A stretch of DNA of 64,000 nt, from the NCBI GenBank assembly GCA_048268885.1, contig JBLWUP010000025.1, forward strand, positions 1-64,000. Reading direction: 5' to 3'. Position 1 is the stretch's first letter; each line of letters opens with the position of its first letter. The translations under genes and the position numbers were made by a program. This stretch comes from Pelagibius sp048268885 (GTDB taxonomy: Bacteria; Pseudomonadota; Alphaproteobacteria; Kiloniellales; Kiloniellaceae). The notes below the pieces were generated by a model, which was given only the letters and a program-made list of their open reading frames with translations, did not search any database and was not told the DNA's origin. Positions 55,297-63,906 of the stretch are shown piece by piece.

Positions 55297-56901
55297 TCAA
55301 ATAAAACGCCGAGCCACAGAGATAACACAAGCAGTCAGAATTAGCTCGACAAAATACAATAGATTGCCCGCATAAGAATAAAGCGTAAGCTCTTTAGCAG
55401 CCCCGGGTAGATTTACATCAATAATACCGCGATCATTGAGATTAATTCGATCGATAACTCGCCCATAAGAATCTATCACTGCTGATATCCCGTTATTAGC
55501 TGCGCGAACTACTGGGAGACCTTCCTCCACTGCGCGTATTCGCGCAGCAGCAAAATGTTGGTATGGGCCGGAGGATTCGCCGAACCAGGCATCATTCGTA
55601 AGATTCAGGAGCCAGCGCGGCGCCGGGCCTTCCCCTGACGCGGGCTTCACGGCGCCCGGGAAAATGATCTCGTAGCAGATCAACGGGGAGAAAGTCGGGA
55701 CGCCGGGCAGGGTGACGGTCGTAAGACCGGGGCCGGCGGAGAAGTCGCGCGAGCCGGCGGTCAGCTTGGCCAGGCCGAGCAGGGCGCGCAGCGGCGTGTA
55801 CTCGCCGAAAGGCACCAGATGCACCTTGTCGTAGGTGGCGACGATCTCGCCCGCCCCGTCGAGGGCGTGCAGCGCGTTCCAGATATCCCCCTGAGGGTCG
55901 TCGGCCACGACCCGCGGCGCGCCGGCGATGAGATAGCCGCTCGGCGGCACGATCCCGGCGAGCTCCGCGCGCAGGCGCGGCTCGGCCGCCAGGAGATAGG
56001 GCACCGCCGTCTCCGGCCAGATGATCAGCGTGCGGCTGTCGAAGCCGGGCAGGCGAGACAGGTCGGCCTGCAGGCGCAGGTTGGCGGCCTTCCGGTCGGG
56101 CCGCCACTTGAGGGCCTGGGGGATGGAGGGCTGCACGAGACGCAGGCGCACCGTTTCAACCACGGCGCTGCCCAGGGCGGGCGCGGCGGAAAGACGCCAG
56201 ACGCCGGCCCCCCAGGCCAGCGCCGGCAGCAGCAGCAGGATCGCCGCCGCGGCGAAGCCTTTACGGGTCCGCTGGGCCGGATCGGCCAGGATGGCGGGCG
56301 CGGCCGCGGCGACCACGGTCAGCAGGCTCAACAGCCAGACGCCGCCATAGGCCGCGAGCTGCAGCGTTTCCGCCGAAAAGGCCCAGACCGTCCCCATGAG
56401 GTTCCAGGGAAAGCCGGTGAAGATCCAGGCGCGCAGCCCCTCGCCGACCAGCCAAGCGGCGGCGAGGGCGAAGACCTTGGCCACGCCGTGCAGGCGGAAA
56501 CGGCGCGCGGCCAGGAAGGTCAACCAGAACGACAGGGCGGGGAACAGCGCCAGGCCCGCGGCGAGCCCGGCGACGGCGAAGGGCATGGCCCAGCCGAAGC
56601 GGTCGGCGTCCACCAGGAAGGCGATGCCGACCCAGTAGAGCCCGGCGGCGAAGTGCCCGGTGCCGAAGGCCCAGCCGGTGAGCGCCGCCCGGCGGCCGTC
56701 CGGCGCGCCGTCCAACAGCCAGAAAGCGCCGACGAACGCCGGCACCAGCAGGGGAAAGACGTACAGCGGCGGCATCGCCGCGGCGGCCAGGGCGCCGCAA
56801 AAGGCGCCCGCCAGCACCCGCCGCCAACCGGCCGTCGCCCCCAATGCCGTCGCAATGCGCAGCGGCCGCGCCGCTGCGGCCGCCGTGCCGTCTCCGGTCA
56901 T
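55297..56901 (-). CDS. lnt: Apolipoprotein N-acyltransferase
   Basis: 534 residues: about six N-terminal membrane helices, then a periplasmic nitrilase domain with the Glu-Lys-Cys triad in LIIWPETAVPYLL, KVHLVPFGEY and PLICYEIIFPG, and a final membrane helix (LLYFVELILTACVISVA). It adds the third acyl chain to lipoproteins. The start overlaps the corC stop by 4 bases. The last 200 bases of coding (55297-55500) are only about 40% G+C against roughly 70% in the rest, with altered codon use, although the protein remains family-like. Confidence 0.94.
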   Translation of the reverse strand: MTGDGTAAAAARPLRIATALGATAGWRRVLAGAFCGALAAAAMPPLYVFPLLVPAFVGAFWLLDGAPDGRRAALTGWAFGTGHFAAGLYWVGIAFLVDADRFGWAMPFAVAGLAAGLALFPALSFWLTFLAARRFRLHGVAKVFALAAAWLVGEGLRAWIFTGFPWNLMGTVWAFSAETLQLAAYGGVWLLSLLTVVAAAAPAILADPAQRTRKGFAAAAILLLLPALAWGAGVWRLSAAPALGSAVVETVRLRLVQPSIPQALKWRPDRKAANLRLQADLSRLPGFDSRTLIIWPETAVPYLLAAEPRLRAELAGIVPPSGYLIAGAPRVVADDPQGDIWNALHALDGAGEIVATYDKVHLVPFGEYTPLRALLGLAKLTAGSRDFSAGPGLTTVTLPGVPTFSPLICYEIIFPGAVKPASGEGPAPRWLLNLTNDAWFGESSGPYQHFAAARIRAVEEGLPVVRAANNGISAVIDSYGRVIDRINLNDRGIIDVNLPGAAKELTLYSYAGNLLYFVELILTACVISVARRFI

Positions 56902-57836
56902 CGGTCGCTGTCGTCGTTTGCCGCCGGGCGCGGTGCGACATTGCGCAGGCGCAGCCGCTTGACCCGTCGCGGGTCCGCTTCCAGAACTTCGAAGGTGATG
57001 CCGCTGGGTGGATGCTTCACCAGCTCGCCGCGGTCCGGCACCCGGCCGGCGAGCGAGAACAGCAGGCCGCCCAGGGTGTCGATGTCTTCCTCGCGCTCCT
57101 CGTCGGAGAGCACCGGCCCGACCCGTTCCTCGAACTCCTCGATGGTGGTGCGGGCGTCGGCGATCAGGCTGCCGTCGGGCCGTTCGATCAGCTTGGGGCC
57201 GACGGCGACGTCGTGCTCGTCCTCGATCTCGCCGACGATCTCCTCCACCAGGTCCTCGATGGTGATGAGCCCGTCGATGCCGCCGAACTCGTCGACGACC
57301 AGCGCCATGTGAACGCGCGACAGGCGCATTTCCAGCAGCAGGTCGAGCACCCGCATGGAGGGCGCCACGACCAGGATGCGGCGCACCAGGTCCACCAGGT
57401 CGAAGGGCCGGGCATCGGCCCCGTCCTTCATGTGGTGCAGTACGTCCTTGATGTGGACGATCCCCACCACCTCGTCCAGGGTGTCGCGGTAGACCGGCAG
57501 GCGCGAGTGGCCGGCACCGCTCATCACGTCGATCAGCTCATCGATCGGGGTGTCGAGATCGACGGCGACGATGTCCGCGCGCGGCACCATGACATCGTAG
57601 GCGGTGAGGTGGCGTAGCCGCAGGATGTTCGACAGCATGACGCGCTCGTCGCTGGAGATCGGCTGGGCATTGTCGTCCTCGCCCTCGACCTCCTTGATCT
57701 CGTCGATGATCTCCTCGAGGGTCTCGCGCAGGTGGGCTTCGCCCTGGCGCCCCTTGAGAAAGCCGCGAATGCGCTGCCAAAAGCCGCTCGACTGGCCGTT
57801 GCCGCGGGTCACGCGGCTGCTCGAGGAATCAGCCAT
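56898..57836 (-). CDS. CorC/HlyC-family CBS-domain protein
   Basis: 312 residues from ATG 57836. Two CBS domains (YDVMVPRADIVAVDLDTPIDELIDVM; VGIVHIKDVLHHM; VRRILVVAPSMRVLDLLLEMRLSRVHMALVVDEFGGIDGLITIEDLVEEIVGEIEDE in broad outline) followed by a C-terminal transporter-associated domain. The DUF21 membrane domain is absent, as in CorC/YbeX. Linked to Mg/Co efflux or ribosome-related functions. It overlaps ybeY by 8 bases and lnt by 4, the phoH-ybeY-ybeX-lnt order seen widely. Confidence 0.92.
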   Translation of the reverse strand: MADSSSSRVTRGNGQSSGFWQRIRGFLKGRQGEAHLRETLEEIIDEIKEVEGEDDNAQPISSDERVMLSNILRLRHLTAYDVMVPRADIVAVDLDTPIDELIDVMSGAGHSRLPVYRDTLDEVVGIVHIKDVLHHMKDGADARPFDLVDLVRRILVVAPSMRVLDLLLEMRLSRVHMALVVDEFGGIDGLITIEDLVEEIVGEIEDEHDVAVGPKLIERPDGSLIADARTTIEEFEERVGPVLSDEEREEDIDTLGGLLFSLAGRVPDRGELVKHPPSGITFEVLEADPRRVKRLRLRNVAPRPAANDDSDR

Positions 57837-58404
57837 GAGTCCCTTCCCGCGCGGCGATTCCGGCCGCGTTGCTGCCGGCATAGGGATCGGCGACGCCGAG
57901 TACCCGCAGAATTTCCCGTTCCAGGGCTTCCATCGCCTCGGCCTCCGCCGTTTCTTCGTGATCATGCCCCAGCAGGTGCAGCAGGCCGTGGATCAGTAAA
58001 TGGGTGATGTGATCCGCCGGCGTCTTGCCCTGTTCCTGGGCCTCGCGCAGCACGGTTTCCCGCGCCAGAACGATGTCGCCCAACAGCCGCGGCGGCCCCG
58101 CGGGGTCCACCTCGTCCATATTGGGGCCCGGCTCGTCCATATTGGGGAAAGACAGCACGTTGGTCGGGCGGTCCTTGTCGCGCCAGGCGCGGTTCAAGGC
58201 GCGCTGCTCGGCATCGTCGGTGAAGACCAGGGAGACTTCCAGCGGACCGGCTTCCAGCAGTGCGGGGTCCGCAAGCTTCAAGGCCGTGCGCAGCGCCGCA
58301 TCGGCCCGGGCTTCCAGACCATCGACGGCGTCCAGCCAGGCCGCGTCGTGGAGCGACACGGCGATTTCCAAGCTACTACTTCCAGGCTCGTCGTTCATGG
58401 TCAT
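57829..58404 (-). CDS. ybeY: YbeY, endoribonuclease for rRNA maturation
   Basis: 191 residues. The zinc site is HLLIHGLLHLLGHDHEE (His triad, about residues 137-153). The core ALNRAWRDKDRPTNVLSFPNMDEPG is also diagnostic. NMDEPGPNMDEV is a short in-tandem duplication. It processes 16S rRNA 3' end and acts in ribosome quality control. 54 bp after phoH. Confidence 0.95.
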   Translation of the reverse strand: MTMNDEPGSSSLEIAVSLHDAAWLDAVDGLEARADAALRTALKLADPALLEAGPLEVSLVFTDDAEQRALNRAWRDKDRPTNVLSFPNMDEPGPNMDEVDPAGPPRLLGDIVLARETVLREAQEQGKTPADHITHLLIHGLLHLLGHDHEETAEAEAMEALEREILRVLGVADPYAGSNAAGIAAREGTHG

Positions 58405-58458
58405 TGCAGCCAGGGATCTGGGACGGATCCGCCCGAAAAGAGGGCGACCGCCCGCCGA

Positions 58459-59505
58459 CTAGCGATCCCGGCCGAAGAGATCTCCTTCTCCAGTCTTGCC
58501 GGCGTCATGGGCAGCATAGGCGCGAACGATGCGCGTCACCAGGGTGTGGCGCACGACGTCCGCGGCGGTGAACTGCACGAAGGAGACGCCGTCCATATCG
58601 GCCAGAATATCAGACGCCTCGCGCAGCCCGGAGGGCGCGCCCCGCGGCAGGTCGATCTGCGACAGGTCGCCGGTGACCACCATGCGGCTGTTCTCGCCCA
58701 GACGGGTCAGCGCCATCTTCATCTGCACCGGGGTGGTGTTCTGCGCCTCGTCGAGAATGATGAAGGCGTTCGACAGGGTGCGCCCGCGCATGAAGGCCAG
58801 CGGCGCCACCTCGATCTCGCCGTTGGCGATGCGGCTCGCCACCTGGGTCGCCGGCAGCATGTCGTAGAGCGCGTCGTAGAGCGGACGCAGATAGGGATCG
58901 ACCTTCTCGTGCAGGTCGCCGGGCAGGAAGCCGAGGCGCTCGCCGGCCTCCACCGCCGGGCGCGACAGGATGATGCGCTCGACCGCGCCTTCCATCAGCA
59001 TCGAGACCGCCATGGCAGCAGCGAGGTAGGTCTTGCCGGTGCCGGCCGGGCCGATGCCGAAGACCAGCTCGTGACTGCGCAGCGCCTGGATGTAGGCCTT
59101 CTGCCCGGGCGAGCGCGGCGTCAGGCGGCGCTTGCGCGTGGCGATCGCCAGCTCGTCGGCGTGCACGGCGCGCACCGCCTCGTGGCTGCTCTCCTCGGCG
59201 GGCGCCTGTATGGCCATGCGCACCACCGCGTCGACATCCCCGTCGCCCACATCCAGACCTTTCTTCAAACGCTGATACAACGCGGTCAGCGCCGCGTTGG
59301 CCGCCTCGACCGAGTCCGCCGGGCCGGTGATGGCCAGGCGGTTGCCGCGCGACGCCAGGCTGACACCCAGTTGCTGTTCGATGCGCAACAGGTTCTGATC
59401 ATGCTCTCCGTAGAGCATCGGCAGCAGCGAGTTGTCGTCGAACTGGATGAAGGTCGCTTCGCCGGTCTGGCCGGAGGTGACGCCGGGGAGACTGTCCGAG
59501 TTCAA
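58459..59505 (-). CDS. PhoH-like ATPase
   Basis: 348 residues. N-terminal KH-like part (VSLASRGNRLAITGPADSVEAANAAL) then the P-loop domain: FGIGPAGTGKTYLAAAMAV (Walker A) and FIILDEAQNTTPVQMKMALTRLG (Walker B), with RGRTLSNAFI between. Family function is a nucleic-acid-linked ATPase, often with YbeY. Start overlaps the miaB stop by 4 bases. Confidence 0.94.
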   Translation of the reverse strand: MNSDSLPGVTSGQTGEATFIQFDDNSLLPMLYGEHDQNLLRIEQQLGVSLASRGNRLAITGPADSVEAANAALTALYQRLKKGLDVGDGDVDAVVRMAIQAPAEESSHEAVRAVHADELAIATRKRRLTPRSPGQKAYIQALRSHELVFGIGPAGTGKTYLAAAMAVSMLMEGAVERIILSRPAVEAGERLGFLPGDLHEKVDPYLRPLYDALYDMLPATQVASRIANGEIEVAPLAFMRGRTLSNAFIILDEAQNTTPVQMKMALTRLGENSRMVVTGDLSQIDLPRGAPSGLREASDILADMDGVSFVQFTAADVVRHTLVTRIVRAYAAHDAGKTGEGDLFGRDR

Positions 59506-60983
59506 GCTGTGATCCCTACGGTTCGCGCGGTTGGGGCGGTTTGGTCGGCCGGAGCCGCCGCCTCGCCGACGACGAGACGACCGGCGAGGCTGTTCGGATG
59601 GCCGGCTTCGATGTGCACCGTCATCAGGCGACCGGTGAGGCGCGCCAGCGCCACTTCCGGCACCGCGACGTGCACCGCTTGCATATAGGGGCTGCGGCCG
59701 ACCAGCTGGCCGGGCTTGCGCCCCGGACGCTCCAGCAGCACCGGCAGGTCGCGCCCGACGCAGGCGGCGTTGAAGGCCGTGGCCTGTTCGCCCAGCAGCT
59801 GCTGCAGCCCGGCCAGGCGCTCGGCCTTCACCGCTTCGGAGAGCTGCGCGTCCTCGACCGCCGCCGGGGTGCCCGGGCGCGGGCTGTACTTGAAGGAGTA
59901 GGCCTGGGCGTAGCCGACCTCCGTCACCAGCTTCAGGGTGGCGGCGAAGTCGGCGTCGCTCTCGCCGGGAAAGCCGACGATGAAGTCAGAGGACAGCGCC
60001 AAGTCCGGGCGCGCCTTGCGCAGCCGCTCGACGATCCGCAAATAGTCGTCCGCCGTGTGGCGCCGGTTCATGGCGGCCAGAATGCGGTCGGAACCCGACT
60101 GCACCGGCAGGTGCAGATAGGGCATCAGCTTTTCCTCCTCCGCATGGGCGGCGATCAGGTCGTCGTCCATGTCGAGGGGATGCGAGGTGGTGTAGCGCAG
60201 CCGGGTGAGGCCGTCGATTTCCGCCAGGGCGCGGATCAGGCGGCCGAGGCCCCAGGTGCCGCCCTCTTCAGCTTCACCGTGGTAGGCGTTGACGTTCTGG
60301 CCCAGCAGGGTGATCTCCTGCACACCCGCCGCCGCCAGGCGCCGGGCCTCTTCCAGCACGGCCGCCGCAGGGCGCGAGTACTCGGCGCCGCGGGTATAGG
60401 GCACCACGCAGAAGCTGCAGAACTTGTCGCAGCCTTCCTGTACCGAAACGAAGGCCGCCGCGCCCTGGCCCGTGGTTTCCTCCGGCAGGTGGTCGAACTT
60501 CGATTCCGCCGGGAAGTCGATGTCCAGCACGCCGCGTCCACCGCCCTCGTGCCTGGCGCCGGCACGCGCCGTCTGCGCCACCAGCTCCGGCAGGCGATGA
60601 TAGGTCTGCGGCCCGAAGACCAGATCGACCTGCGGGGCGCGGCGCAGAATCTCCTCGCCCTCCGCCTGGGCGACGCAGCCGGCCACCGCCAGCAGCATCT
60701 CGCCGCCGTCTTCCGCGCGCTCCTGCTTGAAGGCGCGCAGGCGGCCCAGTTCGGAGAACACCTTCTCCGCCGCCTTTTCACGGATATGGCAGGTATTGAG
60801 GATCACCATGTCGGCGCCGCGCGGGCTGTCCACGGCCTCATAGCCCAGCGGCGCCAGCACATCGGCCATGCGCGTGGAATCGTAGACGTTCATCTGGCAG
60901 CCGTAGGTCTTGATGAAGAGGCGCTTCTTCGCCTTTTCGCCGTTTCCTTTCACCGCTCCGCTGCCTTCTCTCTGCGCTGCCAT
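59502..60983 (-). CDS. miaB: MiaB, tRNA-i6A37 methylthiotransferase
   Basis: 493 residues from ATG 60983. N-terminal MTTase domain (RLFIKTYGCQMNVYDSTRMADVL with Cys; LNTCHIREKA; VAGCVAQ), radical-SAM CxxxCxxC in GCDKFCSFCVVPYTRG (about residues 195-205), and a C-terminal TRAM domain. It adds the 2-methylthio group to i6A37 in tRNAs. The extended frame to 61145 lacks a ribosome-binding site; GGGAG lies just upstream of 60983. Confidence 0.95.
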   Translation of the reverse strand: MAAQREGSGAVKGNGEKAKKRLFIKTYGCQMNVYDSTRMADVLAPLGYEAVDSPRGADMVILNTCHIREKAAEKVFSELGRLRAFKQERAEDGGEMLLAVAGCVAQAEGEEILRRAPQVDLVFGPQTYHRLPELVAQTARAGARHEGGGRGVLDIDFPAESKFDHLPEETTGQGAAAFVSVQEGCDKFCSFCVVPYTRGAEYSRPAAAVLEEARRLAAAGVQEITLLGQNVNAYHGEAEEGGTWGLGRLIRALAEIDGLTRLRYTTSHPLDMDDDLIAAHAEEEKLMPYLHLPVQSGSDRILAAMNRRHTADDYLRIVERLRKARPDLALSSDFIVGFPGESDADFAATLKLVTEVGYAQAYSFKYSPRPGTPAAVEDAQLSEAVKAERLAGLQQLLGEQATAFNAACVGRDLPVLLERPGRKPGQLVGRSPYMQAVHVAVPEVALARLTGRLMTVHIEAGHPNSLAGRLVVGEAAAPADQTAPTARTVGITA

Positions 60984-61014
60984 AAGGCTCCCAACTTCCA
61001 ACTCTGCCGCCCGG

Positions 61015-61878
61015 CTAAGCCGCCGACGCCGCGCCCTGCTCAGCGCCGGCCCGCTTCGCTTCGGGGCGCACCGGCAGGGCCGCCTGCACTTGGCCCGAAA
61101 GGGCCGCCGCGACGCCATGCGCCACCACACCGTAGCAGTAGTCACTCAAGGCCTTGCGCGATCCGAACTGCTCGATCGTCACCGGCTCGTGGAATTCCAC
61201 CACCACCGTCACCCGGCCCAGGCTGATGGCGTGCCAGAGGTGGTTTCCCAGCTCCATATCGCCGTACCAGGCGAAAAACGGCCTTAGATAGCGGCCCAGG
61301 GGCAGCCCGTCGAGTCTTGTATAGCTGACGGAGACCGGCTGCACGGTCAGCGGTTCGCCGTGGGGCCGCCGCTCCGCGACCGAGAAGAGCGCGCTCTTGA
61401 ACGCCAGGATGCCGTTGCCGTCGCCCGAGGTGCCTTCGGGGAAGAGAATCAGGTCGTCGCCGGCGTCCAGCCGCCGGGCCATCTCGTCCCGGTGCTCGGC
61501 GGCGCGGTGCACGCGGCGCTCGACGAAGACCGTCTCCTGCAGCTTGGCGAGCCAGGAGAAGAAGGGCCAGGTCGCCACCTCGGCCTTGGCGACGAAGGAG
61601 GCCTTGAGCAGCGCCCCCAGCACCTCGATATCCAGATAGGACACGTGGTTGGCGACGAAGAGGGTCGGATGCCGCCGCGCGGGACGGCCGAGCCGTTCGA
61701 CTTCAATGCCGAGAATGCGGCAAGTCCGCCGGTGATACCACTGGGGCAGGATCTTGCGCAGCGGCCAGCCGAAGGTCACCGCCAGGAGCTGCACCGGCAT
61801 GAGAGTGAGGGTAAGGCCAGCGTAGGCCAGGAGGCGACAGAGGGCAGTCGTCGGCGAGCCGATACTAGGTGCCGTCAT
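61015..61878 (-). CDS. olsA: 1-acyl-sn-glycerol-3-phosphate / lyso-ornithine-lipid O-acyltransferase (PlsC/OlsA family)
   Basis: 287 residues. N-terminal membrane segment (LLAYAGLTLTLMPVQLLAVTF), the HX4D acyltransferase motif in VANHVSYLDIEVLG, and the FPEGTSGDGNGILAFKSALF block with EGT. The start overlaps olsB by an ATGA, so it is probably OlsA, which acylates lyso-ornithine lipid, though OlsA and PlsC cannot be told apart by motif. Confidence 0.87.
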   Translation of the reverse strand: MTAPSIGSPTTALCRLLAYAGLTLTLMPVQLLAVTFGWPLRKILPQWYHRRTCRILGIEVERLGRPARRHPTLFVANHVSYLDIEVLGALLKASFVAKAEVATWPFFSWLAKLQETVFVERRVHRAAEHRDEMARRLDAGDDLILFPEGTSGDGNGILAFKSALFSVAERRPHGEPLTVQPVSVSYTRLDGLPLGRYLRPFFAWYGDMELGNHLWHAISLGRVTVVVEFHEPVTIEQFGSRKALSDYCYGVVAHGVAAALSGQVQAALPVRPEAKRAGAEQGAASAA

Positions 61879-62816
61879 GCCCCTCCACCGGATCCCTTGC
61901 CCCGGTTGCCCTCGGGCTGATCTCCCCGGTCCCCAGCACCGTTCTCAGCGCCCCCGTTCTCAGCGCCGCGATTCTCAGGGGCCTCGCTCTCGGCACTCTG
62001 GCCTCCGTTGCCGGAGTCCTCACGCTTGTAGTGGCGGAGATAGCGCCGGGTGACCATCTCGGTCTTCACCACGACGCAGACGTCGGTGGTGCCGAATTCC
62101 GGGTCGACCACCGCGCCGTCGCCGACGAAACCGCCGAGACGCAGGTAGCCCTTGATGAGCGGCGGCAAGGCCTGGCGCGCCTCGGAAACATTGATCTGCT
62201 CGGGCGGCAGCAGGTCCATGGAGACATAGCGCTCCGGCACGGCCCGCGCGCGCAGCACCGGCGGCGCCAGGTGATGGTGATAGAGATAGGCCAGCGGCAT
62301 GCGCAGCTCTTCGGGGTCGGTCCCGGGCAGGCTGGCGCAGCCGAACATGATGGAGATCTTGTGGTAGAAGACGTACTCGGCAATGCCGCGCCACAGAAGC
62401 TGCATGGTGGCGCCGCTGCGGTAGGACGGCTCGACGCAGGAGCGGCCGAGTTCCAGGATCTCTCCCGGATAAGCAATCAGGTTGTCGATGTTGTATTCGT
62501 CGCTGGAGTAGAACTGCCCGCGCCGGGCCGCGCCCTCGCGCCGCATCACCCGGTAGGTGCCCACCACCGCGCCGGGCCCGTCGCCGCGCTCGGCGTCGAA
62601 CACCAGCAGGTGATCGCAGTAGTCGTCGAAGGAGTCGAAATCGCGGCGCGCCCCCGCCATCTCCTCGGTCGGCTTGGCGGCCATGTTCTCGTAGAACACC
62701 TGGTAGCGCAGGGCCTGAGCCGCGCGGATCTCGCTCGCATCTTCCGCGAGGCGGATGTGCAGATTGCCGCCGACAACGTCAACCGGACGGTCCGAATTGG
62801 CTTCTGCGAGACTCAT
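61875..62816 (-). CDS. olsB: OlsB, L-ornithine N(alpha)-acyltransferase
   Basis: 313 residues, GNAT-like. Family blocks: AQALRYQVFYENM near residue 35-47, FDSFDDYCDHLLVFD, VVGTYRVMRREGA, GEILELGRSCVEPSYRSG and WRGIAEYVFYHKISIMFGCASLPG, with KGYLRLGGFVGDGAVVDPEFGTTDV near the end. It transfers a 3-hydroxyacyl chain from ACP to ornithine, the first step of phosphorus-free ornithine lipids. The C-terminal 45 residues are a Gly/Asn/Glu-rich low-complexity tail. No Pho box is seen in the 72 bp upstream. Confidence 0.92.
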   Translation of the reverse strand: MSLAEANSDRPVDVVGGNLHIRLAEDASEIRAAQALRYQVFYENMAAKPTEEMAGARRDFDSFDDYCDHLLVFDAERGDGPGAVVGTYRVMRREGAARRGQFYSSDEYNIDNLIAYPGEILELGRSCVEPSYRSGATMQLLWRGIAEYVFYHKISIMFGCASLPGTDPEELRMPLAYLYHHHLAPPVLRARAVPERYVSMDLLPPEQINVSEARQALPPLIKGYLRLGGFVGDGAVVDPEFGTTDVCVVVKTEMVTRRYLRHYKREDSGNGGQSAESEAPENRGAENGGAENGAGDRGDQPEGNRGKGSGGGA

Positions 62817-62888
62817 AACGCTCCCTTCCCAAGGACCCGGCCCGCCCGATCCGTCTCGGCTGCCGTGAAGCCCCCGGGTGTTGTGCCG

Positions 62889-63329
62889 TCAGGCACTGTT
62901 CGACTCTCCTTCATCGTCGCGCTTGCTGAGGCGCACGCCGAAGAGCTCAAGGCGATGGTCGACCAAGCGATAGCCGAGCGCCTTGGCGACTTCGGCCTGC
63001 AGGCGTTCGATTTCCTCGTTGGAGAATTCCACCACCTCGCCGGTCTTCACGTCGATAAGGTGATCATGGTGCTCTTCCGGACGCTCCTCGTAGCGCGCGC
63101 GGCCGTCACCGAAGTCGTGCCGCTCCAGAATGCTGGCTTCCTCGAACAGTTTCACCGTCCGATACACCGTCGCGATTGAGATTCGCGGATCGCGTTCGAC
63201 GGCCCTCTGATAGACCAGTTCCACATCCGGATGGTCCGTGGACTCCGACAGCACCCGCGCGATGACGCGGCGCTGATCGGTCATCTTCAGACCCTTCTCG
63301 ATGCAGAGCTTTTCCAGCCGATCTCCCAT
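62889..63329 (-). CDS. Fur/Mur family metalloregulator
   Basis: 146 residues. N-terminal winged helix (LEKLCIEKGLKMTDQRRVIARVLSES; ISIATVYRTVKLFEEASILERHDFGDGRARYE) and the dimerisation part with EHHDHLIDVKTGEVVEFSNEEIERL. The CxxC that follows HHDHLI in enteric Fur is replaced (Asp-Val-Lys-Thr), as in the alphaproteobacterial Fur/Mur group, which mainly answers to manganese. 72 bp upstream of olsB on the same strand. Confidence 0.92.
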   Translation of the reverse strand: MGDRLEKLCIEKGLKMTDQRRVIARVLSESTDHPDVELVYQRAVERDPRISIATVYRTVKLFEEASILERHDFGDGRARYEERPEEHHDHLIDVKTGEVVEFSNEEIERLQAEVAKALGYRLVDHRLELFGVRLSKRDDEGESNSA

Positions 63330-63492
63330 GCCTAATCCAAGCCTTGTGTATATTCCCTACCCGACGCCCCGAGGCAGCCTTCCGGCCAAGACCTCATCAG
63401 GACGAAAGCCGGATTATAACGGAAAAAGCGCCGCCCGCCTAATGGCGGCGACGCTAATTCTCACCGCTGCCCCGCGGGGGCGGCGCTGCGCT

Positions 63493-63906
63493 TCATCCCT
63501 TGCGGCGGGCACGCGTTCCCAGGCCGATCTGCTTGGCCAGCTTGCTGCGCTGCTTGGCGTAGTTCGGCGCGACCATCGGATAGTCGGCCGGCAGCCCCCA
63601 GCGCTCGCGGTAGTCTTCCGGCGACATATCGTAAGCGGTCTTGAGGTGGCGCTTCAGCATCTTCAGCTTCTTGCCGTCTTCCAGACAGACGATGTATTCC
63701 GGCGTCACCGACTTCTTGATCGGCACCGCCGGCGAAGGACGCTCGGGCTCGCGCTCGCGCGTCGTCCCGACGTTGGACAGCGTCTCGTACACATCCCGGA
63801 TAATCATCGGCAGGTCCGTGACCGCGACGGAATTATTGGAAACATGTGCTGCGACGATGTTTGTCGTCAAAGAAAGCAATTCGCTTTGCTTCGCTTGATC
63901 GGACAT
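63493..63906 (-). CDS. MucR/Ros family zinc-finger transcriptional regulator
   Basis: 137 residues from ATG 63906. The Ros/MucR signature is seen at about residues 78-125: PEYIVCLEDGKKLKMLKRHLKTAYDMSPEDYRERWGLP. The N-terminal helix LLSLTTNIVAAHVSNNSV oligomerises. MucR is an H-NS-like, AT-rich-DNA-binding silencer controlling surface polysaccharide and virulence genes in related bacteria. The AT-rich sequence 63907-64000 upstream is likely its own target region. Confidence 0.92.
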   Translation of the reverse strand: MSDQAKQSELLSLTTNIVAAHVSNNSVAVTDLPMIIRDVYETLSNVGTTREREPERPSPAVPIKKSVTPEYIVCLEDGKKLKMLKRHLKTAYDMSPEDYRERWGLPADYPMVAPNYAKQRSKLAKQIGLGTRARRKG

